Under the pieces are notes generated by a model. The model saw only the letters and a program-made list of their open reading frames with translations, searched no databases and was not told where the DNA came from. Both the position numbers and the translations under genes were made by a program. Source: Variovorax paradoxus (GTDB taxonomy: Bacteria; Pseudomonadota; Gammaproteobacteria; Burkholderiales; Burkholderiaceae_C). From it: DNA of 64,000 nt. The stretch spans positions 82,817 through 146,816 of the forward strand of contig NZ_JAGGNU010000018.1 of NCBI RefSeq assembly GCF_018614915.1. Reading direction: 5' to 3'. Shown piece after piece: positions 46,761-55,690 of the stretch (the stretch's first letter is position 1; each line of letters opens with the position of its first letter).

Positions 46761-47554
46761 GCGGCTACAAGGCGCTGCGCTTCGCGCGCGAGGATGGGGT
46801 TGCCACCATCAGCTTCGACAATCCGGCGAACCGCAATGCCTTCGACCTGGTGCTGCGCGACGAGCTCGCGGCCGTGCTGGCGGAGGTGCGGCAGGATGCC
46901 GAAGTGCGCGCGCTGGTGCTCACCGCCGCCAACGGCCACTTCTGCTCCGGCGGCGATCTGCGCGGCATTGCCAGCGCGGATATGGACGGCGAGGGCTGGC
47001 GCCACCGGATGCTGAAGCTGCACCACTGGCTGCGCGACCTGGTGCTGCTGGACAAGCCGGTGATCGCGGCAGTGGACGGCGCGGCCTACGGTGCCGGCTT
47101 CAGCCTTGCGCTGGCAGCGGACTTCATCGTGGCGACGCCGCGGGCGCGCTTCTGCATGTCTTTTCTGCGCCTCGGGCTCCTGCCCGACTGCGCAGCCTTC
47201 TACACGCTGCCGCGCAAGGTCGGTGCCCAGCGCGCGCGCGAGCTGATGTTGTCGGCGCGCGAAGTGCAGGGGCCGGAGGCGTTGCAGATCGGCATCGCGA
47301 TGGAACTGCACGCGCCTGAGCAGCTGCTGCCGCGCGCACAGGCCCTGGCGCGCAGCTTCACCCACGCATCGCCCATGGCGGTGAGCCTGATCAAGCGCGC
47401 GCTGTCCGACGCCGGCGAGCTCGCCGAGCTGCTCGATGCCGAGGCCAACGGCCAGGCGCTGGCCTTCGGTACGCAGGAACACCGCGAGGCGGTGCAGCGC
47501 TTTCTGGCCAAGCAGGCGCCGGCCTTCCAGTGGCCGGGCAACGAACAAGGATAG
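46757..47554 (+). CDS. Enoyl-CoA hydratase/isomerase family protein
   Basis: A 265-residue crotonase. The oxyanion-hole regions FCSGGDLRGIA and DGAAYGAGFSLALAADFIVA are present, and the following FMSFLRLGLLPDCAAFYTLPRKVG (read from the translated sequence) shows Asp near the first hydratase Glu position, so isomerase or another crotonase reaction is possible. The ATG overlaps the ligase stop. With the MaoC pair, the cluster has two different hydration systems. Confidence 0.9.
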   Translation: MSGYKALRFAREDGVATISFDNPANRNAFDLVLRDELAAVLAEVRQDAEVRALVLTAANGHFCSGGDLRGIASADMDGEGWRHRMLKLHHWLRDLVLLDKPVIAAVDGAAYGAGFSLALAADFIVATPRARFCMSFLRLGLLPDCAAFYTLPRKVGAQRARELMLSAREVQGPEALQIGIAMELHAPEQLLPRAQALARSFTHASPMAVSLIKRALSDAGELAELLDAEANGQALAFGTQEHREAVQRFLAKQAPAFQWPGNEQG

Positions 47555-47562
47555 GAGCACTC

Positions 47563-48483
47563 ATGAGCAATTCCCCCATGCTGGCCGGCAAGGTCGTGGT
47601 CGTCACCGGCGCCGGCGGCGGCATCGGCCGCGACATCGCCCTGGCCATGGCGCGCGAAGGCGCGAAGGTGGTGGTCAACGACATCGGCGCATCGGTCGCG
47701 GGCGAAGGCAGCGATGCCGGCCCGGCACAGTCGGTGGCCGACGAGATCGAGGCCGCGGGCGGCAAGGCCGTGGCCAACACCGATTCGGTTTCCGAAGCGG
47801 CCAGCGCCGCGCGCATCGTCGGCACCGCCGTCGAGGCCTTCGGCCGGATCGACGTGGTCGTGAACAACGCGGGCATTCTTCGCGACCGCTTCTTCCACAA
47901 GATGAGCGCCGAGGAGTGGGATGCCGTCATCAAGGTGCACCTGTACGGCAGCTTCCATGTCAGCCGCGCCGCAGCCCCGCATTTCAAGGAACAGGAGAGC
48001 GGCTGCTACGTCCACATGACCTCCACCTCGGGCCTGGTGGGCAACTTCGGCCAAGCCAACTATTCCGCCGCCAAGCTCGGCATCGCGGCCCTGTCCAAGT
48101 CCATCGCGCTCGACATGCAGAAGTTCGGCGTGCGCTCCAACTGCATCTCGCCCTTCGCGTACAGCCGCATGATCGGCTCGATCCCGACCGAAACGCCAGA
48201 GGAGCAGGCCCGGGTCGAGCGCCTCAAGCAGATGACGCCGGCCAAGATCGCGCCCTTGGCCGTGTGCCTGGCGAGCGACGCCGCGAAGGAGGTCAACGCA
48301 CAGATCTTCGCGGTGCGCAACAACGAGATCTTCCTGATGAGCCAGCCGCGGCCGGTGCGCTCCGTGCACCGCGGCGAGGGCTGGACGCCGCAGTCGGTGG
48401 CTGCACACGCGCTGCCGGCGCTGAAGGCGAGCTTCCATGGCCTGGAACGCTCCGGCGACGTGTTCTGCTGGGACCCGGTGTGA
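47563..48483 (+). CDS. SDR, 17-beta-HSD4/MFE2-like 3-hydroxyacyl-CoA dehydrogenase
   Basis: A 306-residue SDR. VVVTGAGGGIGRDIALAMAREGAKVVVNDIGAS is the cofactor motif, NNAGILRDRFFHKMSAEEWDAVIKVHL the catalytic helix region, and NYSAAK the Tyr/Lys pair. The long C-terminal tail and GEGSDAGPAQSVADEIEAAGG insertion are typical of the dehydrogenase part of peroxisomal multifunctional enzyme 2 and of steroid-degrading SDRs. AGGAG at 47553-47557 supports ATG 47563. Its TGA overlaps an ATG of the DUF35 gene by one base. Confidence 0.92.
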   Translation: MSNSPMLAGKVVVVTGAGGGIGRDIALAMAREGAKVVVNDIGASVAGEGSDAGPAQSVADEIEAAGGKAVANTDSVSEAASAARIVGTAVEAFGRIDVVVNNAGILRDRFFHKMSAEEWDAVIKVHLYGSFHVSRAAAPHFKEQESGCYVHMTSTSGLVGNFGQANYSAAKLGIAALSKSIALDMQKFGVRSNCISPFAYSRMIGSIPTETPEEQARVERLKQMTPAKIAPLAVCLASDAAKEVNAQIFAVRNNEIFLMSQPRPVRSVHRGEGWTPQSVAAHALPALKASFHGLERSGDVFCWDPV

Positions 48484-48494
48484 TGGAGGACACG

Positions 48495-48881
48495 ATGAAC
48501 GAGGCCCAGGGCGTGCAGGCCTTCCACCAGCGCGAGCTCGATGCCGGGCGCTTCCTGATCCAGCGCTGCACGGCGTGCACGAAGCATGTGTATTTTCCGC
48601 GCGAATCCTGCCCGCATTGCGGCAGCGCTGCGCTCGAATGGACGACGCCGCAAGGCACGGGCACGGTGTACGCCGTGACGACGGTGCGCCGCAAGCCCGC
48701 CGATGGCGGCGACCTCAACGTCTCCCTGGTCGACCTGGACGAAGGCGTGCGGCTGATGAGCCGCGTCGACGACCTCGCGCCCGGTGCCGTGCGCATCGGC
48801 CAGCGCGTGAAGACGCGGGTGCATCTGCAGGACGGACGGGGCCTGGTGCTGTTCGACGCAATCGAAGGACCGGCGGCATGA
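48495..48881 (+). CDS. DUF35 Zn-ribbon/OB-fold protein (ChsH2/Ltp partner type)
   Basis: A 128-residue protein with an N-terminal zinc ribbon (Cys25, Cys28, Cys39, Cys42 in CTACTKHVYFPRESCPHC) and a C-terminal OB fold (GTVYAVTTVRRKPADGG...VRIGQRVKTRVHLQDGRGLVLF). Proteins of this kind bind a thiolase-like lipid-transfer protein, and in steroid degradation the pair works as an aldolase. Here it directly precedes, and overlaps by ATGA, such a protein. ATG 48495 follows GGAGG; an upstream ATG at 48483 overlaps the SDR stop and would add four residues. Confidence 0.9.
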   Translation: MNEAQGVQAFHQRELDAGRFLIQRCTACTKHVYFPRESCPHCGSAALEWTTPQGTGTVYAVTTVRRKPADGGDLNVSLVDLDEGVRLMSRVDDLAPGAVRIGQRVKTRVHLQDGRGLVLFDAIEGPAA

Positions 48882-50056
48882 GCAATCCACTGAAAGCGCT
48901 GCGCGGCAGCGCCGCCATCGCCGGCGTCGCCACCTTCGGCTGCGGCGAGACGCCCGGCTTCACCGACATGGAATTGCTCGCGCGCTCGGCCCGCATGGCC
49001 GTCGCCGATGCCGGCTTGAAGATGAGCGACATCGACGGCCTGTGCACCGCCAGCGCCTCGGCCGCGATGTGGGCGATGCCCGTCGTCGAGTACCTCGGTC
49101 TCAATCCCCGCTACGTCGACGGCACCATGCTGGGCGGCAGCAGCTTCATCGCCCACCTGCTGCCCGCGATGCAGGCCATCCGCTCGGGCCAGTGCAGCGC
49201 GGTGCTCGTGTGCTACGGCAGCGCGCAGCGCAGCGCGACCTACGGCCGCCGCCAGATCGTGGCGGCACGGCGCTTCCTCGATCCGCAGCCTTATGAGCAT
49301 CCCTACGAGCCGATGCTGCCGGTGTCGGCTTATGCGCTGGCCGCCTCGCGCCACATGCACGAATTCGGCACCACGCGCGAGCAGCTGGCCGACGTGGCGG
49401 TCGCGGCCCGCGCCTGGGCACGCCTGAACCCCGAGGCCTTCATGCGCGATGCGCTCACGCGCGAGGAGGTTCTGAACGCGCGCAGGGTGTCGGACCCGCT
49501 CGGCGTGCGCGACTGCTGCCTGGTCACCGATGGCGGCGGCGCCTATGTGCTGGTGAGCGCCGAGCGCGCCAGGGACCTGCCGATGAAGCCGGTGTACGTG
49601 CTGGGCAACGCCACGGCCGTGTGGAACCGGCAGATCTCGTCGATGCCGGACCTCACGGTCACCGCTGCCAGCCAATCGGGCCGCGAAGCCTTCGCGATGG
49701 CCGGCATGAGGCCGCAGGACATCGACGTGGTGCAGCTCTACGACGCCTTCACCATCAATACGATCCTGTTCCTGGAAGACCTGGGCTTCTGTCCCAAGGG
49801 CGAAGGTGGACGCTTCGTGCAGGACGGCGCCATTGCGCCCGGCGGCAAGCTGCCCGTCAACACCAACGGCGGCGGCCTGTCCTGCGTGCACCCGGGCATG
49901 TACGGCATCTTTGCCCTGATCGAAGCCGTGCGGCAGCTGCGCGGCGAAGCCGGCGAACGCCAGCTGAAGAACGCAAGGACGGCGATTGCGCACGGCAATG
50001 GCGGCATGTTGTCCAGCCAGGCCACGGCCGTCCTCGGCACCGAAGAAACTCTCTGA
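48878..50056 (+). CDS. Thiolase-like lipid-transfer protein lacking the catalytic Cys (Ltp2/Sal1-like, possible aldolase)
   Basis: A 392-residue thiolase-fold protein. At the place of the nucleophile (Cys85 in the thiolase at 40689), the sequence reads TMLGGSSFIAH around residues 83-92, with no Cys. The C-terminal GGGLSCVHPGMYGIFAL keeps a His-Pro motif, and LYDAFTINTILFLEDLGFCPKGEGGRF is the family block. This matches SCP2-like proteins such as mycobacterial Ltp2 and Pseudomonas Sal1, which with a DUF35 protein cleave beta-hydroxyacyl-CoAs by retro-aldol chemistry. The DUF35 gene lies directly upstream, overlapping by ATGA. The aldolase role is inference. Confidence 0.9.
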   Translation: MSNPLKALRGSAAIAGVATFGCGETPGFTDMELLARSARMAVADAGLKMSDIDGLCTASASAAMWAMPVVEYLGLNPRYVDGTMLGGSSFIAHLLPAMQAIRSGQCSAVLVCYGSAQRSATYGRRQIVAARRFLDPQPYEHPYEPMLPVSAYALAASRHMHEFGTTREQLADVAVAARAWARLNPEAFMRDALTREEVLNARRVSDPLGVRDCCLVTDGGGAYVLVSAERARDLPMKPVYVLGNATAVWNRQISSMPDLTVTAASQSGREAFAMAGMRPQDIDVVQLYDAFTINTILFLEDLGFCPKGEGGRFVQDGAIAPGGKLPVNTNGGGLSCVHPGMYGIFALIEAVRQLRGEAGERQLKNARTAIAHGNGGMLSSQATAVLGTEETL

Positions 50057-50066
50057 GAGACAAGAC

Positions 50067-51221
50067 ATGATCCGCGACCCGCAAACCCTCGATGCCTTGG
50101 TCGACGCCGTCGAGCGCTTCGTGCGCGAACGCCTCGTGCCCGCCGAAGCCGCGGTCGCCGAGACCGACGAGATTCCCGACGAGCTCGTGCGCGAGATGAA
50201 GGCGCTCGGCCTCTTCGGCCTCACCGTGCCGGAGGCGTACGGCGGCCTGGGCGTGACGATGGAGGAAGAGGTGATGGTGATGCTGGCCATGGGCCAGACC
50301 TCGCCCTGCTTCCGCTCGCTCTTCGGCACCACGGTAGGCATCGGTTCGCAGGGCATCCTGCTCGACGGCACCGAGGCGCAGAAGAAGAAGTACCTGCCGC
50401 GCCTGGCCACGGGGGAACTGATCGCGTCCTTTGCACTGACGGAGCCCGGTGCCGGCTCGGATGCCGCGTCGCTGCGCACCACGGCGATCCGGGATGGAGA
50501 CCACTACGTCGTCAACGGCACCAAGCGCTTCATCACCAATGCGCCGCACGCCGGCATCTTCACGCTGATGGCGCGCACCGATCCCGCCAACAAGGGCGCG
50601 GGCGGCGTCTCCGCCTTCATCGTGGAAGCGGGCACACCGGGCCTCAGCATCGGCAAGCGCGACAAGAAGATGGGCCAGCGCGGCGCGCACACCGCCGACG
50701 TGATCTTCGAGAATTGCCGCGTGCCGGCCTCGCAGCTGATCGGCGGCAAGGAAGGCCAGGGCTTCAAGACCGCGATGAAGGTACTGGAGAAGGGCCGCAT
50801 CCACATCGCCGCCATCTGCGTGGGCGTGGCCGAGCGCATGCTGCGCGACGCGCTCGACTACGCCGTCGAGCGCGAGCAGTTCGGCCAGCGCATCGCCGAG
50901 TTCCAGCTGGTGCAGGCCATGCTGGCCGACAGCAAGGCCGAGATTTACGCGGCGCGCAGCATGGTGATCGATGCGGCGCGCAAACGCGACGAGGGCCTGG
51001 ACGTCTCGACCGAGGCCTCGTGCTGCAAGCTCTTCGCCTCCGAGATGTGCGGCCGCGTGGCCGATCGCGCCGTGCAGATCTTCGGCGGCGCCGGCTACAT
51101 CGCCGACTACGGCATCGAGCGCTTCTACCGCGACGTGCGGCTGTTCCGCCTGTACGAGGGCACGAGCCAGATCCAGCAGATCGTGATCGCCCGCAACATG
51201 GTGCGCGAGGCGACGCAATGA
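50067..51221 (+). CDS. Acyl-CoA dehydrogenase (second)
   Basis: A 384-residue ACAD: GLFGLTVPEAYGGLG, FALTEPGAGSDAASLRTTA, FITNAPHAGIFTLMART, REQFGQRIAEFQLVQAMLADSKAE and a C-terminal FGGAGYIADYGIERFYRDVRLFRLYEGTSQIQQIVIARNM with the catalytic-type Glu of YEGT. With the ACAD at 43930 this gives two distinct paralogues, reminiscent of the heteromeric ChsE-type pairs in side-chain oxidation. Start ATG 50067 lies 10 bp after the thiolase-like gene. Confidence 0.94.
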   Translation: MIRDPQTLDALVDAVERFVRERLVPAEAAVAETDEIPDELVREMKALGLFGLTVPEAYGGLGVTMEEEVMVMLAMGQTSPCFRSLFGTTVGIGSQGILLDGTEAQKKKYLPRLATGELIASFALTEPGAGSDAASLRTTAIRDGDHYVVNGTKRFITNAPHAGIFTLMARTDPANKGAGGVSAFIVEAGTPGLSIGKRDKKMGQRGAHTADVIFENCRVPASQLIGGKEGQGFKTAMKVLEKGRIHIAAICVGVAERMLRDALDYAVEREQFGQRIAEFQLVQAMLADSKAEIYAARSMVIDAARKRDEGLDVSTEASCCKLFASEMCGRVADRAVQIFGGAGYIADYGIERFYRDVRLFRLYEGTSQIQQIVIARNMVREATQ

Positions 51222-51251
51222 GCATCGACGACAACCACCAGGAGACACGCC

Positions 51252-52226
51252 ATGAAGATTTCCCGCCTCCGCCGCGCCTGCATGCTCGGCGCGCTGGTCC
51301 TGCTTGCGCCCGCCGCGGCGCTGGCGCAGGCCGCCTACCCCAGCCAGCCGATCAAGTTCATCGTGCCCTATCCGGCCGGCGGCGCGACGGACACGCTGGC
51401 CCGCACCGTCGCGCAGAAGCTCAATGAAGCCTGGGGACAGCCGGTCCTGGTGGAGAACAAGGCCGGCGCGGCCGGCACCATCGGCAACAACCAGGTGGCC
51501 AAGGCGCCGCCCGACGGCCACACGGTGCTGATCGGCATCACGGCGCTGATCCAGCAGCCCTCGCTGATGGAGAAGCTGCCCTACGACCCGCTGAAGGATT
51601 TCGCGGCGGTGACGCTGGTCGCGCGCAGCCCCAGCATGTTCGCGGTGCCGCTGAGTTCGTCGGCCAAGAGCCTGAAGGAGTTCATCGCGATGGCCAAGGC
51701 CAACCCGGGCAAGCTGAGCTACGGCAGCTACGGCGCGGGAACCTCGTCGCACATCCAGGGGGCGCTGTTGAACATGCAGGCCGGCCTGGACCTCACCCAT
51801 GTGCCCTTCAACGGCGCGGCGCCGCTGGTCACCAACCTGGTCGGCGGGCAACTGCCCTCGGCCTTCATCGACAGCGCGTCGGCGCGGCCGCACCTGGCAT
51901 CGATCCGGCCACTGGCCGTCACCGGCACGCAGCGCATGCATGGCCTGCCCGACGTGCCCACTTTTGCCGAGCTGGGCTACCACTCCTTCGACCCCTACGG
52001 CTGGTTCGGCGTGTTCGTGCCGGCTGCGGTGCCCGCGCCCGTGGTGCAGAAGCTCTCCGACGAGCTCAACCGCATCCTGCGGCTACCCGACGTCACTGCC
52101 AAGATCGAGGCGCTGGGTTTGCAGGTGGCCGGCGGCAAGCCCGAGGAAGTGCAGAAGCTGCTGCGCAGCGACGCAGCGATCTACGCCAAGATCATCAAGG
52201 ACGCCAGTATTCGGCCCGCTCAGTGA
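51252..52226 (+). CDS. Bug/TctC family periplasmic substrate-binding protein (second)
   Basis: A 324-residue receptor with a signal peptide (MKISRLRRACMLGALVLLAPAAALAQA) followed by YPSQPIKFIVPYPAGGATDTLARTVAQKL, ENKAGAAGTIGNNQVAKAPPDGHTVLIG and FIDSASARPHL, the family's conserved blocks. AGGAGA at 51240-51245 precedes the ATG. It ends the plus-strand cluster and, like the first Bug protein (38338), lacks adjacent TctAB genes. The two are only moderately similar, so they may bind different acids. Confidence 0.93.
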   Translation: MKISRLRRACMLGALVLLAPAAALAQAAYPSQPIKFIVPYPAGGATDTLARTVAQKLNEAWGQPVLVENKAGAAGTIGNNQVAKAPPDGHTVLIGITALIQQPSLMEKLPYDPLKDFAAVTLVARSPSMFAVPLSSSAKSLKEFIAMAKANPGKLSYGSYGAGTSSHIQGALLNMQAGLDLTHVPFNGAAPLVTNLVGGQLPSAFIDSASARPHLASIRPLAVTGTQRMHGLPDVPTFAELGYHSFDPYGWFGVFVPAAVPAPVVQKLSDELNRILRLPDVTAKIEALGLQVAGGKPEEVQKLLRSDAAIYAKIIKDASIRPAQ

Positions 52227-52248
52227 GGCGAATGAGCCGCTCTTAGCC

Positions 52249-52336
52249 TGGCGGAGAGTGTGAGATTCGAACTCACGGACGGTTGCCCGTCGGCAGTTTT
52301 CAAGACTGCTGGTTTAAACCACTCACCCAACTCTCC
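52249..52336 (-). tRNA. tRNA-Ser (anticodon UGA)
   Basis: On the minus strand the sequence reads GGAGAGTTGGGTGAGTGG at the 5' end, anticodon arm GCAGT-CTTGAAA-ACTGC (anticodon TGA), a long variable arm (CGACGGGCAACCGTCCG) typical of serine tRNAs, and GTTCGAAT in the T arm. The acceptor GGAGAGT pairs with ACTCTCC, and CCA is encoded (52249-52251). All stems close. Confidence 0.97.
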
Positions 52337-52375
52337 GAGGTCGCCTTCGCTTTGCGCGAGGGCGTGCGGGCGATT

Positions 52376-53068
52376 TTAGTCGCTGCCTGCGTCGGGCTCC
52401 TTACGCGAGCCGCCGGATGGAGCCGGCGTCCAGCCGCGCATCACCAGGTCGACGATGCCTTCGGCCCAGATGCGGCGCTCCTCGGGCCCGGCGAGCGGCT
52501 TCGAAATGAAGAAGCGCACGCCGCCGAAGGCCAGGGTCGAAAGCTGCACCGCCGCCAGTTCGGGTGCGGGGACATACAGCGTGCCGGTGCGGTGCGCTTC
52601 GGCCAGGTAGTCGACCACCGGCGCGAGCACGTAGCTGTTCTCGGCATAGAGCGACTTCGCGAGTTCGGGGAAGCGCGTGGCTTCCGCGATCACGAGCCGC
52701 ATCAGTGCCAGCGTCTTCGGCTCGGTCGCGCCAAGGTACATGCGCTCGACCAGGTCGACCAGGACTTGCCGCTCGTCGGTGCCGCGCCGCACGAGCGTGG
52801 CCTGCATGGTGTCTCGCGCGCTGCTCACGGCGCGGTGCACGACCTCCCGGAACAGGGCCTCCTTGTTCTCGAACTGGCGATAGATGGTGATCTTGGCGAC
52901 GCCCGCATCGCGCGCGATGGCCTCAATGCTGGTGGCCGCATAGCCGTTCTCGAGAAAGGACTTCAGCGCCGCAGCGAGGAAGGACTCGCGCAGCGCCACC
53001 GCCTGCTCCGGGCTGGGACGTCCGCGCGATCTGCGCTGGGTTTCTTCCGGAGCTGTTCGGTTCGACAT
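52376..53068 (-). CDS. TetR/AcrR family transcriptional regulator
   Basis: A 230-residue regulator. The N-terminal helix-turn-helix (residues about 30-75) reads AALKSFLENGYAATSIEAIARDAGVAKITIYRQFENKEALFREVV. The C-terminal ligand domain ends in a TetR_C-type region (PELAAVQLSTLAFGGVRFFIS). It may control the neighbouring catabolic cluster or a distant efflux system; nothing in the sequence tells which. It lies 8 bp downstream of hemW on the same strand, so it may be read as the last gene of the rph-rdgB-hemW transcript. Confidence 0.9.
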   Translation of the reverse strand: MSNRTAPEETQRRSRGRPSPEQAVALRESFLAAALKSFLENGYAATSIEAIARDAGVAKITIYRQFENKEALFREVVHRAVSSARDTMQATLVRRGTDERQVLVDLVERMYLGATEPKTLALMRLVIAEATRFPELAKSLYAENSYVLAPVVDYLAEAHRTGTLYVPAPELAAVQLSTLAFGGVRFFISKPLAGPEERRIWAEGIVDLVMRGWTPAPSGGSRKEPDAGSD

Positions 53069-53076
53069 GATGGTGC

Positions 53077-54339
53077 TCAGGCGTCGGCGAGGAAGATGGC
53101 CTGCAGATCGCTCAGGAAGTCGAAGCCGCGCGCCGTCGGCCAGACGCGCGCGAGATCGCGTTCGACCAGGCCCTTGCGCTCGGCCTCTTCGAGCCCGCGC
53201 TGAATGGCCGTGATGGCCAGCCCGGTGCGTTCGCCGAACTGCGCCAGCGTGAAACCTTCCTTCAGCCGCAAGGCATTGAGCATGAATTCGAAGGGCAGCT
53301 CGGCGATAGCGACCTCATCGCTCTGCGCGACGGCGTGGCCGGCCACCGCGTTGTCCATGTAGAGGCGCGGCTCCCGGAAGCGCACCTGCCGCACCACGCG
53401 GTGCGCAAAGCTCAGCTTGCTGTGCGCGCCGGCGCCGATGCCGAGGTAGTCGCCGAACTGCCAGTAATTGAGGTTGTGCGCGCAGCGATGGCCGGCCCGC
53501 GCGTAGGCCGAGATCTCGTAGCGCTCCAGGCCACTCAGCGCCGTGCGCTCGGTGATGCGGTCGAGCATCGCATAGGCGATGTCGTCTTCCGGCACCACCG
53601 GCGGGAACTTGGCGAAGTAGGTGTTGGGCTCGATCGTCAGGTGATAGACCGAGAGGTGCGGCGGCGCCAAGGCCAGCGCCTGGTCGAGGTCTGCGTCGAG
53701 GCCTTCCAGGGTCTGGCCCGGCAGCGCGTACATCAGGTCGAGGTTGAAGGTGTCGAAGGCGAGCGCGGCCTCTTCGACCGCCGCGATGGCCTGCGCGCGG
53801 TCGTGAACGCGGCCGAGCGCCTTCAGGTGCTCGTCGTTGAAGCTCTGCACGCCGACCGACAGCCGCGTGACGCCCGCCGCCCGGTAGGCGCGGAAGCGAT
53901 CGCGCTCGAACGTGCCGGGGTTGGCCTCCAGCGTGATCTCGCAGTCGGGCGTGAGCTTGAGCCGGGCGCGCAGGTCGCCGAGCAGGCGGTCGATGGAGGC
54001 CGGCGAGAACAGGCTCGGCGTGCCGCCGCCGATGAAGATGGTGTGCACGCTGCGGCCCCAGATCAGAGGCAGTGCGGCGTCGAGGTCGGCGATGAGTGCG
54101 TCGAGATAGCGCTGCTCCGGCACCGCGTCGCCGTCGCCGCCGCGCCACTCGTGCGAGTTGAAGTCGCAGTACGGACATTTGCGCAGGCACCAGGGCAGAT
54201 GGACGTAGAGCGACAGCGGCGGCAGCGCCGACAGCTGCAGCGCGCCCGGGCGCATCAGATGCAGCACGTCGTTGGCATGGGCCGCCGCGCCTGCGCGCTC
54301 CTGCGCGCCGCTCGCGATCGGAACGACGACCAGGCTCAC
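53077..54339 (-). CDS. hemW: Radical SAM heme chaperone HemW
   Basis: A 420-residue radical SAM protein. The cluster motif CLRKCPYCDF (Cys51, Cys55, Cys58) follows PPLSLYVHLPW, the HemW form of CxxxCxxC with an extra Cys context. Further blocks are IFIGGGTPSLFSP, EANPGTFERDRFRAYRAAGVTRLSVGVQSFND and NLDLMYALPGQ, with the C-terminal HemW domain (LRLKEGFTL). It inserts heme into membrane respiratory proteins and was earlier confused with HemN. The GTG start at 54339 overlaps the rdgB stop (GTGA); an internal ATG at 54255 is an alternative. Confidence 0.93.
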   Translation of the reverse strand: MSLVVVPIASGAQERAGAAAHANDVLHLMRPGALQLSALPPLSLYVHLPWCLRKCPYCDFNSHEWRGGDGDAVPEQRYLDALIADLDAALPLIWGRSVHTIFIGGGTPSLFSPASIDRLLGDLRARLKLTPDCEITLEANPGTFERDRFRAYRAAGVTRLSVGVQSFNDEHLKALGRVHDRAQAIAAVEEAALAFDTFNLDLMYALPGQTLEGLDADLDQALALAPPHLSVYHLTIEPNTYFAKFPPVVPEDDIAYAMLDRITERTALSGLERYEISAYARAGHRCAHNLNYWQFGDYLGIGAGAHSKLSFAHRVVRQVRFREPRLYMDNAVAGHAVAQSDEVAIAELPFEFMLNALRLKEGFTLAQFGERTGLAITAIQRGLEEAERKGLVERDLARVWPTARGFDFLSDLQAIFLADA

Positions 54340-54935
54340 AGCCACCGCTCCCGCATCAGGGCCAGCATCGCGCGCGCCGCCCGGCCGCGATGGCTGTTGG
54401 CGTTCTTCACTTCGGTGGGCAACTGGGCGAATGTCTTGCCGAACTGCGGCAGCCACATGACCGGATCGAAACCGAAGCCGTTCTCGCCGATGGGCTCGCG
54501 CACGATCTCGCCGGCGGCGCGGCCCACCGCGATCAAGGGCTCGGGATCGTCTGCACGGCGCAGCGCCACCAGCGTGCTGACGAGCGCGGCGCGGCGGTCT
54601 TCGATGCCGGCCATCTGCTCGAGCAGCGCGCGCACGTTGTTCGCGTCGCCCTTCTCGAAGCCGAACTGCGTGGCGTAGTAGGCCGTGGCCACGCCGGGCA
54701 GCCCGCCGAAGGCCTCGACGCAAAGGCCGGCATCGTCCGCAATGGCCGGCAGGCCAGTGGCCGCCGCGGCGTGGCGTGCCTTGGCCAGCGCGTTCTCGAC
54801 GAAGGTGAGGAAGGGCTCCTCGGCCTCGCCGACGTCGAGTTCCGATTGCCGCACCAGTTCGACGCCGAGCGGCGCAAACAAGTCCTGCAGCTCGGCCAGC
54901 TTGCCGGCGTTGTTGGAGGCCAGGACCAGTTTCAT
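54336..54935 (-). CDS. rdgB: RdgB/HAM1 family dITP/XTP pyrophosphatase
   Basis: A 199-residue house-cleaning NTP pyrophosphatase that removes dITP, ITP and XTP. Hallmarks: LVLASNNAGKLAELQDL at the start, FVENALAKARHAAAATGLPAIADDAGLCVEAFGGLPGVATAYY (the SHR-type substrate site), FGFDPVMWLP and SHRGRAARAM near the end. Its ATG overlaps the rph stop by one base and its stop overlaps the hemW start, so rph-rdgB-hemW are coupled. Confidence 0.96.
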   Translation of the reverse strand: MKLVLASNNAGKLAELQDLFAPLGVELVRQSELDVGEAEEPFLTFVENALAKARHAAAATGLPAIADDAGLCVEAFGGLPGVATAYYATQFGFEKGDANNVRALLEQMAGIEDRRAALVSTLVALRRADDPEPLIAVGRAAGEIVREPIGENGFGFDPVMWLPQFGKTFAQLPTEVKNANSHRGRAARAMLALMRERWL

Positions 54936-55663
54936 CAACTGGACAATGCCTGCGCCTGCAGCGCAGTCAATTCGGCGATACCCTTTTCCGCCAGCAGAAG
55001 CAGCGCATTCATCTCTTCGCGCGAGAAGGCCGCGCCTTCGGCCGTGCCCTGCACTTCCACGAAATGGCCGGCGCCGGTCATCACCACGTTCATGTCGGTA
55101 TCGCAGGCCGAGTCTTCGATGTATTCGAGATCGAGCAGGGGCGTGCCCTCCACGATGCCGACGGAGATCGCCGCCACGTGGCCGCGAATGGGCGACGCCG
55201 CGATCTTGCCCGCGGCCAGCAGCTTGTCGACCGCATCCTGCGCCGCCACGAAGGCACCGGTGATCGCGGCCGTGCGCGTGCCGCCGTCGGCCTGCAGCAC
55301 GTCGCAGTCGAGATGGATGGTGCGCTCGCCCAGTGCGGCCAGGTCGAACACGGCCCGCATGGAGCGGCCGATGAGGCGCTGGATCTCCTGCGTACGGCCG
55401 CTCTGCTTGCCGCGCGCGGCCTCGCGGTCGCTGCGGGTATGGGTGGCGCGCGGGAGCATGCCGTACTCGGCCGTGACCCAGCCTTCGCCGCTGCCGCGCT
55501 TGTGCGGCGGTACTTTTTCCTCGACCGAGGCGGTGCACAGCACGCGCGTCTGGCCGAACTCGATCAGCACCGAGCCCTCGGCGTGAATGGTGAAACCGCG
55601 CGTGATGCGCACGGGGCGCAGCTGATCGGCGGCACGGCCGCCGCTTCGTACGAAAACTGTCAT
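54935..55663 (-). CDS. rph: Ribonuclease PH
   Basis: A 242-residue 3'-5' phosphorolytic exoribonuclease that trims tRNA 3' ends. The signature blocks are [21 protein letters not shown] start, [78 protein letters not shown] and [23 protein letters not shown]. Complete and of normal length. It heads the rph-rdgB-hemW transcript and lies 27 bp after the PP2C gene. Confidence 0.97.
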   Translation of the reverse strand: MTVFVRSGGRAADQLRPVRITRGFTIHAEGSVLIEFGQTRVLCTASVEEKVPPHKRGSGEGWVTAEYGMLPRATHTRSDREAARGKQSGRTQEIQRLIGRSMRAVFDLAALGERTIHLDCDVLQADGGTRTAAITGAFVAAQDAVDKLLAAGKIAASPIRGHVAAISVGIVEGTPLLDLEYIEDSACDTDMNVVMTGAGHFVEVQGTAEGAAFSREEMNALLLLAEKGIAELTALQAQALSS

Positions 55664-55690
55664 GTGGAGCGAAAAATGAAGGGAGAAAAA

